6,638 bases of DNA from an uncultured Phascolarctobacterium sp. (GTDB lineage Bacteria > Bacillota > Negativicutes > Acidaminococcales > Acidaminococcaceae). Of the stretch, positions 1 to 6,191 are shown one piece after another. The stretch lies in assembly GCA_900553055.1 (NCBI GenBank), contig USBV01000086.1, forward strand, positions 1 to 6,638, written 5' to 3'. The notes beneath the pieces are model-generated. The model searched no databases, had not been told where the DNA came from, and saw nothing but the letters and a program-made list of their open reading frames with translations. Every line of letters starts with the position of its first letter. Within the stretch, counting starts at the first letter, position 1. A program made the position numbers and the translations under genes.

Positions 1-261
1 CGCTTTGCGCTGCCTTACTCTAGGGTAATGATTCACCAGCCTCTGGGCGGCGCCCAGGGCCAGGCCACGGAAATCGAAATCCACGCTCGCGAAATCCTGC
101 GCATTCGTCAGGAAATGAACGAGGTTTTGGCCAAGCATACCGGCCAAAGCGTGGAAAAGATTGCCGCCGATACCGAGCGTGACCACTACCTAACCAGCAA
201 GGAAGCAAAGGAATACGGCCTGATTGATGAGGTTGTGAGCCGTAGCAAATCAGCAGAATAA
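1..261 (+). CDS. clpP: ATP-dependent Clp protease proteolytic subunit ClpP (C-terminal part)
   Basis: This is the 3' end of clpP; the reading frame is open from the first base, so the start and the active-site serine lie upstream of the window. The 86 visible residues begin [22 protein letters not shown], the classic block after the serine. The histidine of MIHQP (codon 34-36) is the catalytic His. The last Asp of DTERD (codon 181-183) is the catalytic Asp. They are 49 residues apart, the same as His122 to Asp171 in mature E. coli ClpP. The end, [19 protein letters not shown], is a normal full-length C terminus. ClpP forms a double-heptamer serine protease chamber in the cytoplasm fed by ClpX, which is encoded 21 nt downstream. 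The ATG at 28 is an internal methionine and not a start. Confidence 0.97.
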   Translation, partial: RFALPYSRVMIHQPLGGAQGQATEIEIHAREILRIRQEMNEVLAKHTGQSVEKIAADTERDHYLTSKEAKEYGLIDEVVSRSKSAE

Positions 262-267
262 GATACC

Positions 268-273
268 AAGGAG
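268..273 (+). promoter_or_regulatory. Ribosome binding site of clpX
   Basis: AAGGAG sits 9 nt before the clpX ATG in the 21-nt gap after clpP. It supports the ATG at 283 as the start and fits clpP-clpX cotranscription. Confidence 0.85.
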
Positions 274-282
274 ATTTACGAG

Positions 283-1536
283 ATGAATTTTGACGATGGT
301 CAAGGCAAGGAACTGTGCTGTTCCTTTTGCGGTAAACGCGAAAGCCAGGTGCGCAGACTGATTGCCGGTCGTGGCGTGTATATCTGCGATGAGTGTATCG
401 AGTTCTGCAAAGATATGCTTGACGAGGATAAGCAGCAGGCAGCTGAAGAGAATGGTACCGATATTAACGAGCTGCCAAAACCGAAAGAAATCAAGGCTAT
501 TTTAGATGAATATGTAATCGGCCAGGATGAAGCCAAAAAGACTCTTTCCGTGGCTGTTTATAACCATTATAAACGCATTAATTATGAAGTGCAGCATCCT
601 CAGGCTGAAAGAGATGTGGAGCTGCAAAAGTCCAATATTCTGATGCTTGGCCCCACCGGCAGCGGCAAAACCCTGCTGGCACAAACGCTGGCCAAGATTT
701 TGCAGGTGCCCTTTGCTATTGCCGATGCTACTACCTTGACAGAGGCTGGCTATGTGGGCGAGGATGTGGAGAATATTCTCCTCAAGCTTATTAGCAATGC
801 TGATTATGATGTGGAGGCTGCTCAACGCGGTATTGTCTACATTGACGAAATTGATAAGATTGCTCGCAAATCCGAAAACGTTTCCATTACGCGTGATGTT
901 TCCGGTGAAGGCGTGCAACAGGCATTGCTGAAGATTCTGGAGGGTACTGTGGCTAGCGTGCCGCCCAAGGGTGGGCGCAAGCATCCCCATCAAGAATTTA
1001 TCAATATTGATACCACTAATATTCTCTTTATCTGTGGCGGTGCCTTTGCGGGTATGGAGCATATTGTGAATGCTCGTGTTGGTAAAAAGAACCTGGGCTT
1101 TGGCGCGGATATTCGCAAAAAGACAGAGGTTAATATCAATGAAGCCTTTGATAAGGTGCTGCCCGAGGATATTATGAAATTTGGCATTATTCCTGAGTTT
1201 GCAGGTCGTTTGCCCGTAGTGGTGACCTTAAATTCCTTGGATAAGGCTGCTTTGGTGAAGATTCTCACCGAGCCTCGCAATGCACTGATTAAGCAATATC
1301 AACGCTTCTTAGAGATGGATGGAGTAGAGCTGGAGTTTGAGCCCGCCGCTTTAGATGCAATTGCTGAAGAAGCTTTGAAGCGTAATGCCGGTGCTCGCGG
1401 ACTGCGCTCAATAATTGAGTCCATTATGCGCAATGTAATGTATGATGTTCCTTCCCGTGACGATGTGAAGAAGTGCATCGTTACTGAAGCCACTGTGCGT
1501 GAGCATTGTGAACCACAAATGATTGTGGAAGATTAA
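283..1536 (+). CDS. clpX: ATP-dependent Clp protease ATP-binding subunit ClpX
   Basis: ClpX is the AAA+ hexameric unfoldase that recognises substrates and threads them into ClpP. The 417 residues match the usual length (E. coli 424). The N-terminal zinc-binding domain has CSFC (C13, C16) and CDEC (C35, C38), with an extra Cys at 12. Then come Walker A GPTGSGKT (123-130), the pore-1 loop GYVG (156-159), Walker B VYIDEIDK (185-192), the RKH pore loop in [10 protein letters not shown], the ClpP-docking loop as LGF (271-273, usually IGF), and the sensor-2 arginine in GARGLR (R372). All key residues are present, so the protein should be active. It lies 21 nt after clpP in the same direction and is followed directly by a terminator. 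No CtsR- or CIRCE-like heat-shock operator is visible in the window; the operon promoter must lie upstream. Confidence 0.98.
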   Translation: MNFDDGQGKELCCSFCGKRESQVRRLIAGRGVYICDECIEFCKDMLDEDKQQAAEENGTDINELPKPKEIKAILDEYVIGQDEAKKTLSVAVYNHYKRINYEVQHPQAERDVELQKSNILMLGPTGSGKTLLAQTLAKILQVPFAIADATTLTEAGYVGEDVENILLKLISNADYDVEAAQRGIVYIDEIDKIARKSENVSITRDVSGEGVQQALLKILEGTVASVPPKGGRKHPHQEFINIDTTNILFICGGAFAGMEHIVNARVGKKNLGFGADIRKKTEVNINEAFDKVLPEDIMKFGIIPEFAGRLPVVVTLNSLDKAALVKILTEPRNALIKQYQRFLEMDGVELEFEPAALDAIAEEALKRNAGARGLRSIIESIMRNVMYDVPSRDDVKKCIVTEATVREHCEPQMIVED

Positions 1537-1546
1537 ACTATAAAGT

Positions 1547-1580
1547 AAGGGGAAGGATGCATAAGGAGCCTTCCCCTTTT
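1547..1580 (+). terminator. Intrinsic terminator between clpX and lon
   Basis: AAGGGGAAGG (1547-1556) pairs perfectly with CCTTCCCCTT (1569-1578) around a 12-nt loop, and the right arm runs into TTTT. It starts 10 nt after the clpX stop and ends 30 nt before the lon start. It should separate clpPX from lon at least partly. I see no good promoter after it, so lon may depend on readthrough or on a promoter I cannot recognise. Confidence 0.85.
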
Positions 1581-1596
1581 CTATTCTTGATTACTG

Positions 1597-1604
1597 AAAG
1601 GAGG
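1597..1604 (+). promoter_or_regulatory. Ribosome binding site of lon
   Basis: AAAGGAGG lies 6 nt before the ATG at 1611, an almost complete anti-16S match. It fixes the lon start and predicts strong initiation. Confidence 0.85.
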
Positions 1605-1610
1605 GTTTAG

Positions 1611-3959
1611 ATGGGTGAAGCAATAAATTCTACTGCAATGATAACGAAACCCTTATTGCCGTTACGTGGCCTTTTAGTTTTGCCGGGTATGCTGGTAAAT
1701 GTGGACGTGGGCCGCGAAAAATCCATGGCTGCTGTGCGAGCAGTAATGGATGCTGATAAAAAGATTATTTTGACTGCTCAACGTGATGCTAATCGTAGCG
1801 ATATCACGACTGAGGATTTGTGTGGCTGGGGTGTTGTAGCCGAGGTCAAGCAACAGCTGCAGCTGCCAAGTGGTGCGATGCGCATTTTGGTGGAAGGCTT
1901 GGATCGTATTCGGCTTAGCCAAGTAACCGAGGTACACCAAAACGACAGCGACTTTTTTGTAGGTCAGGGCGATATTGTCCTCGGCATAGCCGGTGATGCT
2001 ACCGAGGAGGAGGCTTTGCGCCGCTTGCTGCTGGAATCCTTTGAGCAATGGGTGCTGGTGACCAAGAAAATTAATGCCGAGGTGGTGCAGGCCTTTAAAG
2101 CGCAGCCTGACACCGGCAAGGTAGCCGATATGATGACTGGCTATTTGCCGATTTCCTTGGAAGAAAAAGAAAAGGTTTTGGAGCAGGCTCTCATCAATGA
2201 GCGCTTGCGTTATTTATACGAGCTCCTTACCAGAGAGCGCGAGATTGCCAGCGTTGCTAAGCATATTTCCCAACAGGTGCACGAGCAGGTAGAGCAAAAT
2301 CAAAAGGAATATTATTTGCGTGAGCAAATTAAAGCCATCAGCAAGGAGCTGGGCGAGGCCGAGGATGTGCAAAGCGAAATCGCCGAGTACAAGCGCCAAA
2401 TTGCCGAGCTCAAGCTGCCCGAGGACGTGGAGGCCAAGCTGAACAAGGAGTTTAATCGCCTTGTGAAGATGCCGCCGATGACGCCCGAGGGCGCTGTTAT
2501 CCGTAGCTATATCGATGCACTGCTCTCCTTGCCCTGGGGCAAGTTTACTGAGGATAATTTTGATTTGAAGCTGGCGCAAAAAACACTGGATGCGGACCAT
2601 TATGGCCTAAAGAAGGTAAAGGAGCGCATTTTGGAATACTTGGCAGTGCGCGCTTTGTCCAAGAGTACTCGTGGCCCAGTACTGTGTTTGGTGGGACCTC
2701 CGGGTGTGGGCAAAACCAGCCTAGCCTTTAGCATTGCTAAGGCTATCGGCCGCAAGTTTACCCGCGTATCCTTGGGAGGCATTCGTGATGAAGCCGAAAT
2801 TCGCGGCCACCGCCGCACCTATATCGGCTCCATGCCCGGTCGCATTATCCATGGTATGCAGGTTGCAGGCTGCATGAACCCCGTGTTCCTCTTGGATGAG
2901 GTGGATAAAATGGCTGCGGATTTCCGCGGTGACCCGGCCTCCGCGCTTTTGGAGGTGCTGGATCCGGAGCAAAACCATTCCTTTAGTGACCACTTTATCG
3001 AATTCCCCTTCGATTTATCCAATGTCTTTTGGATTGTCACTGCTAACACGGTGGAAACCATTCCCCCGGCGCTGCGCGACCGCATGGAAATTATCCAATT
3101 GAGCAGCTATACTGACGAGGAAAAGGTGAAAATTGCGCAATTACACCTTTTGCCCAAGGAAATCAAGCTGAACGGCTTGGAGAATTACAAGGTATCCTTG
3201 AGTGAAAAGGCTATTCGTCGCGTGATTCATGATTATACGCGTGAGGCTGGTGTGCGTAATTTGGAGCGCAAGCTGGCTGGCGTGTGCCGCAAAATTGCCT
3301 ATACCATTGTGCAGGGCAAGAAAAAAACTGCGCAGGTAACCGAAAAGAATTTGGAGAAGTACCTTGGCAAGGTGCTCTTTATGGACGACGATATTAGTCT
3401 TGAGCCCTCTGTGGGCACCTGCAATGGCCTCGCGTGGACCAGTGTGGGCGGCGAGCTTTTGAAGGTGGAGGTGCTTGCCTTCAAGGGCAAGGGCAATTTA
3501 ACCTTGACCGGTCAATTGGGCGATGTTATGAAGGAATCTGCTCAGGCAGGCTATACCTACATTCGTAGTCGCGCCAAAACCCTGGGCTTAGAAGAAAACT
3601 TTAGCGAAACCATGGATTTACACATCCATCTGCCCGAGGGCGCTGTGCCCAAGGACGGGCCTTCCGCAGGTGTGACCATGGTAACGGCAATGGTTTCTGC
3701 CTTGACCGGCAAAAAAGTCAAGGGCAAGCTGGCTATGACCGGCGAAATCACTCTTTCTGGCAAGGTTTGGCCCGTGGGTGGCATCAAGGAAAAAATGTTG
3801 GCTGCCTATCGCTATGGCGTGAAGACGGTGCTGCTGCCCAAACGCAATTTGCAGGATTTGGACGAGCTGCCCGACAATGTACGCAAGCAAATGCAATTTA
3901 TACCCGTTGAGCATTTAGATGATGTGCTACAAGTAGCCTTGGAGGAAGCTCATGAGTAA
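1611..3959 (+). CDS. lon: ATP-dependent protease Lon (La), LonA type
   Basis: Lon is a cytoplasmic AAA+ protease that degrades misfolded and regulatory proteins; one chain carries both ATPase and protease. The 782 residues match the family (E. coli 784). The N-terminal substrate-binding domain opens with KPLLPLRGLLVLPGM. A helical, probably coiled-coil stretch follows around residues 190-270 (rich in E, K and Q). The AAA+ module has Walker A GPPGVGKT (362-369) and Walker B VFLLDEVDKM (425-434). The C-terminal protease domain has the catalytic Ser685 in PKDGPSAG and Lys728 in GGIKEK, 43 residues apart as in E. coli (S679/K722). The absence of membrane segments makes it the soluble LonA form and not LonB. 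Its stop overlaps the start of engB by 8 nt, which suggests translational coupling. Confidence 0.98.
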   Translation: MGEAINSTAMITKPLLPLRGLLVLPGMLVNVDVGREKSMAAVRAVMDADKKIILTAQRDANRSDITTEDLCGWGVVAEVKQQLQLPSGAMRILVEGLDRIRLSQVTEVHQNDSDFFVGQGDIVLGIAGDATEEEALRRLLLESFEQWVLVTKKINAEVVQAFKAQPDTGKVADMMTGYLPISLEEKEKVLEQALINERLRYLYELLTREREIASVAKHISQQVHEQVEQNQKEYYLREQIKAISKELGEAEDVQSEIAEYKRQIAELKLPEDVEAKLNKEFNRLVKMPPMTPEGAVIRSYIDALLSLPWGKFTEDNFDLKLAQKTLDADHYGLKKVKERILEYLAVRALSKSTRGPVLCLVGPPGVGKTSLAFSIAKAIGRKFTRVSLGGIRDEAEIRGHRRTYIGSMPGRIIHGMQVAGCMNPVFLLDEVDKMAADFRGDPASALLEVLDPEQNHSFSDHFIEFPFDLSNVFWIVTANTVETIPPALRDRMEIIQLSSYTDEEKVKIAQLHLLPKEIKLNGLENYKVSLSEKAIRRVIHDYTREAGVRNLERKLAGVCRKIAYTIVQGKKKTAQVTEKNLEKYLGKVLFMDDDISLEPSVGTCNGLAWTSVGGELLKVEVLAFKGKGNLTLTGQLGDVMKESAQAGYTYIRSRAKTLGLEENFSETMDLHIHLPEGAVPKDGPSAGVTMVTAMVSALTGKKVKGKLAMTGEITLSGKVWPVGGIKEKMLAAYRYGVKTVLLPKRNLQDLDELPDNVRKQMQFIPVEHLDDVLQVALEEAHE
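3941..3946 (+). promoter_or_regulatory. Ribosome binding site of engB inside the end of lon
   Basis: GGAGGA within the last lon codons lies 5 nt before the engB ATG at 3952. It supports that start even though it falls inside lon. Confidence 0.75.
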
Positions 3960-4608
3960 AGAAAATTGGGATATTATTCGTTCTAAATATGTTGCCTCCG
4001 CAGTGCGGGCCGACCAATATCCGCCTACCCGCATGATTGAAGTAGCCTTTATTGGTCGTAGTAATGTTGGCAAATCTTCTTTAATCAATTCTTTATGCCG
4101 TCGTAATGGCTTAGCCAGAGTCAGTGCCACTCCCGGAAAGACGCAAACCATCAACTTTTATGAGCTGGAAGCCAAGCGCACGGATGAGGGCTTGGATGAA
4201 AGAGCAAAGTTCTATTTGGTTGATTTGCCCGGCTATGGCTTTGCTAAGACCAATCGCAACAATAAAGAGCAATGGTCCGGCTTTATCAGCAAATATCTTT
4301 CCGGCAGCGATAATTTAGGCTTGGTATGCCAGCTAATCGATATTCGCCATAAGCCCATGGAAAGTGATTTGGAATGCTACCAATGGCTTAAGGACTGCGG
4401 CCTGCGGGTGCAAATAGTGCTGACTAAGAGCGATAAGCTGTCCAAGAACGCTGCTATGAGCCAAAAAGCGTTATTTAAACGTGAAATGGGACTCAGCGAG
4501 GACGATATTATTACCTATACCTCCAGCCAACACACTAATCGCGGCGAGCTGATTAATCGTATTATGGCTGCGTTAGTGGATAATGGTGTGGAAGAGCAGG
4601 AAGCTTAA
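3952..4608 (+). CDS. engB: Ribosome biogenesis GTP-binding protein EngB/YsxC/YihA
   Basis: This is a small GTPase of the TrmE-Era-EngA-EngB group, needed for assembly of the 50S ribosomal subunit. The 218 residues contain G1 GRSNVGKSS (35-43), switch I/G2 in TPGKTQ (60-65), G3 DLPGYG (91-96), G4 TKSD (158-161) and a G5-like YTSS motif. All nucleotide-binding motifs are intact. It is slightly longer than the family's usual 195-210 residues; part of the extra length is a charged segment between G2 and G3 (about residues 72-86, LEAKRTDEGLDERAK) where relatives have a short beta turn. The ATG lies inside the lon stop region (ATGAGTAA), so translation is probably coupled to lon. The lon-engB neighbourhood is classical in Firmicutes. 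Confidence 0.95.
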   Translation: MSKENWDIIRSKYVASAVRADQYPPTRMIEVAFIGRSNVGKSSLINSLCRRNGLARVSATPGKTQTINFYELEAKRTDEGLDERAKFYLVDLPGYGFAKTNRNNKEQWSGFISKYLSGSDNLGLVCQLIDIRHKPMESDLECYQWLKDCGLRVQIVLTKSDKLSKNAAMSQKALFKREMGLSEDDIITYTSSQHTNRGELINRIMAALVDNGVEEQEA

Positions 4609-4643
4609 TAGTTTTTTATGAATGATGTGAGGGGGCAGATACA

Positions 4644-5681
4644 GTGCTGCTGAATAGAATATTACTCTTTATTGTGGCTCTTAGCTTAGGTCATATGCTT
4701 ATGCGCCTGCATCTGCCCATTCCGTTTTTATTGGGTGGCCTTTTAACTGCCATTGTTTGCAAAACCTTTGCCCAAAGGGCGCAGGTGAGCTGGCCCAAGC
4801 AGCTGCGTGAATATGCGCTGATGATTGCCGGCTACGGCATAGGCTCCACCTTTACCGCTGATACCTGGAGCAATTTTTTGCAGGAGCTGCGCGGTGTAAC
4901 CGAAGCTACAGTGGTCATACTTGGCGTCAGCTTGCTCTTGGCCTTTGTTACTGCTAAGCTGGCTCGAGAGAACCTCAAAAGTTGTATCATGGGCATGCTG
5001 CCTGGCGGCATGACCTTAACCATGCTGCTAGCTGAGGAGGATGACGAGGTCAACCCTAACGTAGTCATGGTGATGCAGGTGATTCGCCTGCTAAGTGTAG
5101 TTATAACGGTGCCCTTTTTGGTTATTTGGCTTTTGGATGCTAAGGTTGTTGGCAGTGCTGTGAGCATGCCCAATCATGGCGGTGTGCATTGGCTAGTGTT
5201 TATCCCGCTGGCTATTTTGGGTAGCTTTATAGCAATCAAAATCCATTTGCCAACCCCCAAGCTTTTGGGACCGATTTTGGCGACAGCAGCCTTTGCTGTT
5301 TATAGCAATGGTGTGCAGCCTGTGCCTGTATATTTAATGGCTCCGGCCCAGGTGAGCATTGGCCTTTTCATGGGCATGCAGCTGGATGCTAAACGCATTT
5401 TGGCAACAAAAAAGATGGTGCCTTATATTTTAATTGGCACAGCATTTTTAATCGTGGTGAGCATTGGCATGGCCAATGTGTTGAGTGCACGCTATGGCTT
5501 TAGCTTGATTACAGCCTTTTTGGCTATGGCACCTGGTGGCATTGCCGAAATGTCTCTCGCGGGCATGAGCATGAATGAGAATGTTTCGGTAATCTTAACC
5601 TATCAGCTGGTGCGTGTCTTGGCTATTAACATTGGCATTCCTCCGCTGCTCAAGTGGATGTTCCCCCAAAAACAGGCCTAG
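4644..5681 (+). CDS. AbrB-family (PF05145-type) polytopic membrane protein, putative transporter or regulator
   Basis: This is a 345-residue, very hydrophobic protein with about nine to ten predicted membrane segments, beginning with one at residues 5-20. It shows an internal duplication typical of the AbrB family. LPGGMTLTMLLAEE (PGG at 120-122) with NPNVVMVMQVIRLL matches APGGIAEMSLAGMS (PGG at 297-299) with NENVSVILTYQLVRVL. Each half therefore carries PGG, then N..V....Q..R. The family was once mislabelled ammonia monooxygenase and is unrelated to the DNA-binding Bacillus AbrB; its substrate is not established. I chose GTG at 4644 because GAGGGGG (4629-4635) lies 8 nt upstream and the frame starts cleanly at the first membrane helix; the next ATG is residue 18, within that helix. 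It follows engB by 35 nt and ends at a strong terminator, so it is probably the last gene of the lon-engB transcript. Confidence 0.85.
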   Translation: MLLNRILLFIVALSLGHMLMRLHLPIPFLLGGLLTAIVCKTFAQRAQVSWPKQLREYALMIAGYGIGSTFTADTWSNFLQELRGVTEATVVILGVSLLLAFVTAKLARENLKSCIMGMLPGGMTLTMLLAEEDDEVNPNVVMVMQVIRLLSVVITVPFLVIWLLDAKVVGSAVSMPNHGGVHWLVFIPLAILGSFIAIKIHLPTPKLLGPILATAAFAVYSNGVQPVPVYLMAPAQVSIGLFMGMQLDAKRILATKKMVPYILIGTAFLIVVSIGMANVLSARYGFSLITAFLAMAPGGIAEMSLAGMSMNENVSVILTYQLVRVLAINIGIPPLLKWMFPQKQA

Positions 5682-5718
5682 TGATTAGGACGATAAAAGA
5701 GTAGTTCACAAAAAATAC

Positions 5719-5752
5719 AAAAAGTCGCAGAAAATTTTTCTGCGACTTTTTT
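5719..5752 (+). terminator. Strong intrinsic terminator after the AbrB-family gene
   Basis: AAAAAGTCGCAG (5719-5730) pairs perfectly with CTGCGACTTTTT (5740-5751), with an A/T-only 9-nt loop that can itself pair further. T runs on the right and A runs on the left make it potentially bidirectional. It ends the protease/engB block. Confidence 0.93.
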
Positions 5753-5773
5753 CTTTGATAGATATGTGAAAGC

Positions 5774-5805
5774 CTGAAAAACCGCATGGTTGAGAGCTTT
5801 TTCAG
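5774..5805. repeat. Inverted repeat upstream of the small-peptide promoter
   Basis: CTGAAAAA (5774-5781) and TTTTTCAG (5798-5805) form a perfect 8-bp inverted repeat with a 16-nt loop. A nested AACC-GCAT-GGTT (5780-5791) competes with it. No role is clear: it lacks the GC stem of a good plus-strand terminator, but on the minus strand AACC..GGTTTTT could act as a weak one. Confidence 0.4.
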
Positions 5806-5833
5806 CATTCTAGGCAATGGCGGGACAATAAAA

Positions 5834-5846
5834 GTCCATACTGGAC
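5834..5846. promoter_or_regulatory. Small inverted repeat over the -35 of the peptide promoter (possible operator)
   Basis: GTCCA-TAC-TGGAC is a perfect 5-bp inverted repeat whose right arm forms most of the -35 hexamer TGGACA. That position suits a repressor or activator site, but the repeat is short and no regulator is identified. Confidence 0.35.
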
Positions 5847-5870
5847 AAAAGCGTTCCAACATGTTATACT
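5842..5870 (+). promoter_or_regulatory. Sigma70-type promoter of the small-peptide unit
   Basis: The -35 TGGACA (5842-5847) and -10 TATACT (5865-5870) are separated by exactly 17 nt. An overlapping TATAAT (5870-5875) would have a 22-nt spacer and is less likely. Transcription should begin near 5877, giving a leader of about 47 nt before the first small ORF. Confidence 0.7.
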
Positions 5871-5908
5871 ATAATCATCCTAAAGGAATAGAAAGAGTTA
5901 TGAGAATG

Positions 5909-5915
5909 AAGGAGG
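5909..5915 (+). promoter_or_regulatory. Ribosome binding site of small ORF 1
   Basis: AAGGAGG lies 8 nt before the ATG at 5924. The same 8-nt distance recurs in the second copy and selects 5924 over the in-frame ATGs at 5900 and 5906. Confidence 0.85.
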
Positions 5916-5923
5916 TAAAAACA

Positions 5924-5980
5924 ATGTTGGAGAAAATGTTGAAAGCATTCTACGAATTCCAAGTGCTGTACATTCACTAA
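5924..5980 (+). CDS. 18-residue small protein, tandem copy 1 (unknown family)
   Basis: This ORF encodes MLEKMLKAFYEFQVLYIH. I do not recognise the family. On a helical wheel, E3, K4, K7, E11 and H18 fall on one face and most M, L, F, I and Y residues on the other. E3-K7 and K7-E11 are spaced for i/i+4 salt bridges, so an amphipathic, possibly membrane-surface helix is plausible. At 18 residues it is short for a membrane-spanning helix and has no signal peptide, Cys or Trp. It has a dedicated promoter and a near-ideal ribosome binding site. The neighbouring copy keeps 17 of 18 residues although 9 of 57 bases differ, which is strong internal evidence for translation. A longer reading from 5786 (64 codons) is unlikely because the promoter lies inside it. 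Function is unknown: signalling peptide, membrane-active peptide or small regulator are all possible. Confidence 0.8.
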   Translation: MLEKMLKAFYEFQVLYIH

Positions 5981-5990
5981 GAAATAGATT

Positions 5991-5997
5991 GAGGAGG
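5991..5997 (+). promoter_or_regulatory. Ribosome binding site of small ORF 2
   Basis: GAGGAGG lies 8 nt before the ATG at 6006. An in-frame TAG at 5985-5987 excludes any longer N terminus for this copy. Confidence 0.85.
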
Positions 5998-6005
5998 TCA
6001 AAATC

Positions 6006-6062
6006 ATGTTAGAAAAAATGTTAAAGGTATTCTACGAATTCCAAGTATTATACATCCACTAA
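6006..6062 (+). CDS. 18-residue small protein, tandem copy 2 (unknown family)
   Basis: This ORF encodes MLEKMLKVFYEFQVLYIH, identical to copy 1 except Ala8 to Val. Codons 2, 3, 6, 7, 14, 15 and 17 differ from copy 1 by synonymous changes only (8 bases), and codon 8 carries the single amino-acid change. Copy 2 uses A/T-ending codons (TTA, GAA, GTA) where copy 1 uses TTG, GAG, GTG and CTG, so the copies are not a recent perfect duplication. The ATGs are 82 nt apart; the repeated unit including the ribosome binding site is about 75 nt and about 81% identical. The start is fixed by the upstream in-frame TAG and the ribosome binding site. It is cotranscribed with copy 1 and followed 32 nt later by a terminator. 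The function is not known. Confidence 0.82.
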   Translation: MLEKMLKVFYEFQVLYIH

Positions 6063-6075
6063 GAGGTAACATAAA

Positions 6076-6093
6076 ATGAATAGCGATTTATAA
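6076..6093 (+). CDS. Possible 5-codon mini-ORF (MNSDL) after the peptide pair
   Basis: ATG AAT AGC GAT TTA TAA follows GAGGT (6063-6067) with an 8-nt spacer, the same spacing as the two peptide ORFs. The stop codon abuts the base of the terminator stem at 6095. It may be chance, a decayed third start or a ribosome-stalling element. The sequence is not otherwise like the 18-residue ORFs. Confidence 0.2.
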   Translation: MNSDL

Positions 6094-6094
6094 G

Positions 6095-6125
6095 AGCGCT
6101 TGGCGGAAAATGCTAGGCGCTTTTT
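6095..6125 (+). terminator. Intrinsic terminator of the small-peptide unit
   Basis: AGCGCTTGGC (6095-6104) pairs with GCTAGGCGCT (6112-6121) over 10 bp including two G-T wobbles, with a 7-nt loop GGAAAAT and TTTTTATT after it. It closes the peptide transcript at about 250 nt. Confidence 0.9.
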
Positions 6126-6132
6126 ATTATGC

Positions 6133-6151
6133 TTATTCTTATTGAGAATAA
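6133..6151. promoter_or_regulatory. Fur-like box 1 (upstream)
   Basis: TTATTCT-TATTG-AGAATAA is a 7-bp inverted repeat with a 5-nt centre, resembling iron-regulator (Fur) sites built from TGAGAAT/ATTCTCA halves. Its core ATTCTTATTGAGAAT (6135-6149) recurs exactly at 6197-6211. No regulator gene is in the window, so the Fur assignment rests on motif likeness only. Confidence 0.6.
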
Positions 6152-6160
6152 TTACTGAAT

Positions 6161-6179
6161 AAATTTTTTAGAAAAATTT
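6161..6179. repeat. A/T-rich inverted repeat upstream of the riboswitch promoter
   Basis: AAATTTTT (6161-6168) and AAAAATTT (6172-6179) form an 8-bp inverted repeat around TAG. It lies between the two Fur-like boxes, 13 to 31 nt upstream of the -35, where an UP element or a bend would sit. Confidence 0.4.
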
Positions 6180-6191
6180 CTCGCAAGAGTA

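Larger units (their letters stand above)
5906..6062 (+). repeat. Tandem duplication of a 75-nt ribosome-binding-site-plus-ORF unit
   Basis: Unit 1 (5906-5980) and unit 2 (5988-6062) align without gaps, 61 of 75 bases identical by my count. Similarity covers the ribosome binding site, the 8-nt spacer and the whole ORF to the stop codon, and is weak outside. The whole expression unit was duplicated and then kept by selection on the peptide. Confidence 0.85.

Noticed and set aside
502..1062. Long minus-strand ORF (186 codons) opposite clpX
   Set aside because: Clear shadow of the conserved clpX frame; no ribosome binding site and no recognisable protein.
1674..2600. Minus-strand ORFs opposite lon (124 and 128 codons)
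   Set aside because: Leucine- and histidine-rich shadows of lon codon usage, without start signals or family features.
4618..4653. Eleven-codon ORF (ATG at 4618) overlapping the start of the AbrB-family gene
   Set aside because: No ribosome binding site at a useful distance; the GAGGGGG serves the GTG at 4644. It looks like chance.
5650..5862. Minus-strand 70-codon ORF across the intergenic terminator
   Set aside because: It reads through both arms of the perfect terminator at 5719-5752, lacks a ribosome binding site and overlaps the end of the AbrB-family gene.
5786..5980. 64-codon ORF that contains small peptide 1 as its C terminus
   Set aside because: The -10/-35 promoter lies inside it, it has no ribosome binding site, and only the last 18 codons are duplicated in copy 2, where an in-frame TAG blocks any extension.
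5906..6062. Tandem repeats considered as a CRISPR array
   Set aside because: Only two units, each a full ribosome-binding-site-plus-ORF module with synonymous differences, and separated by just 7 nt.
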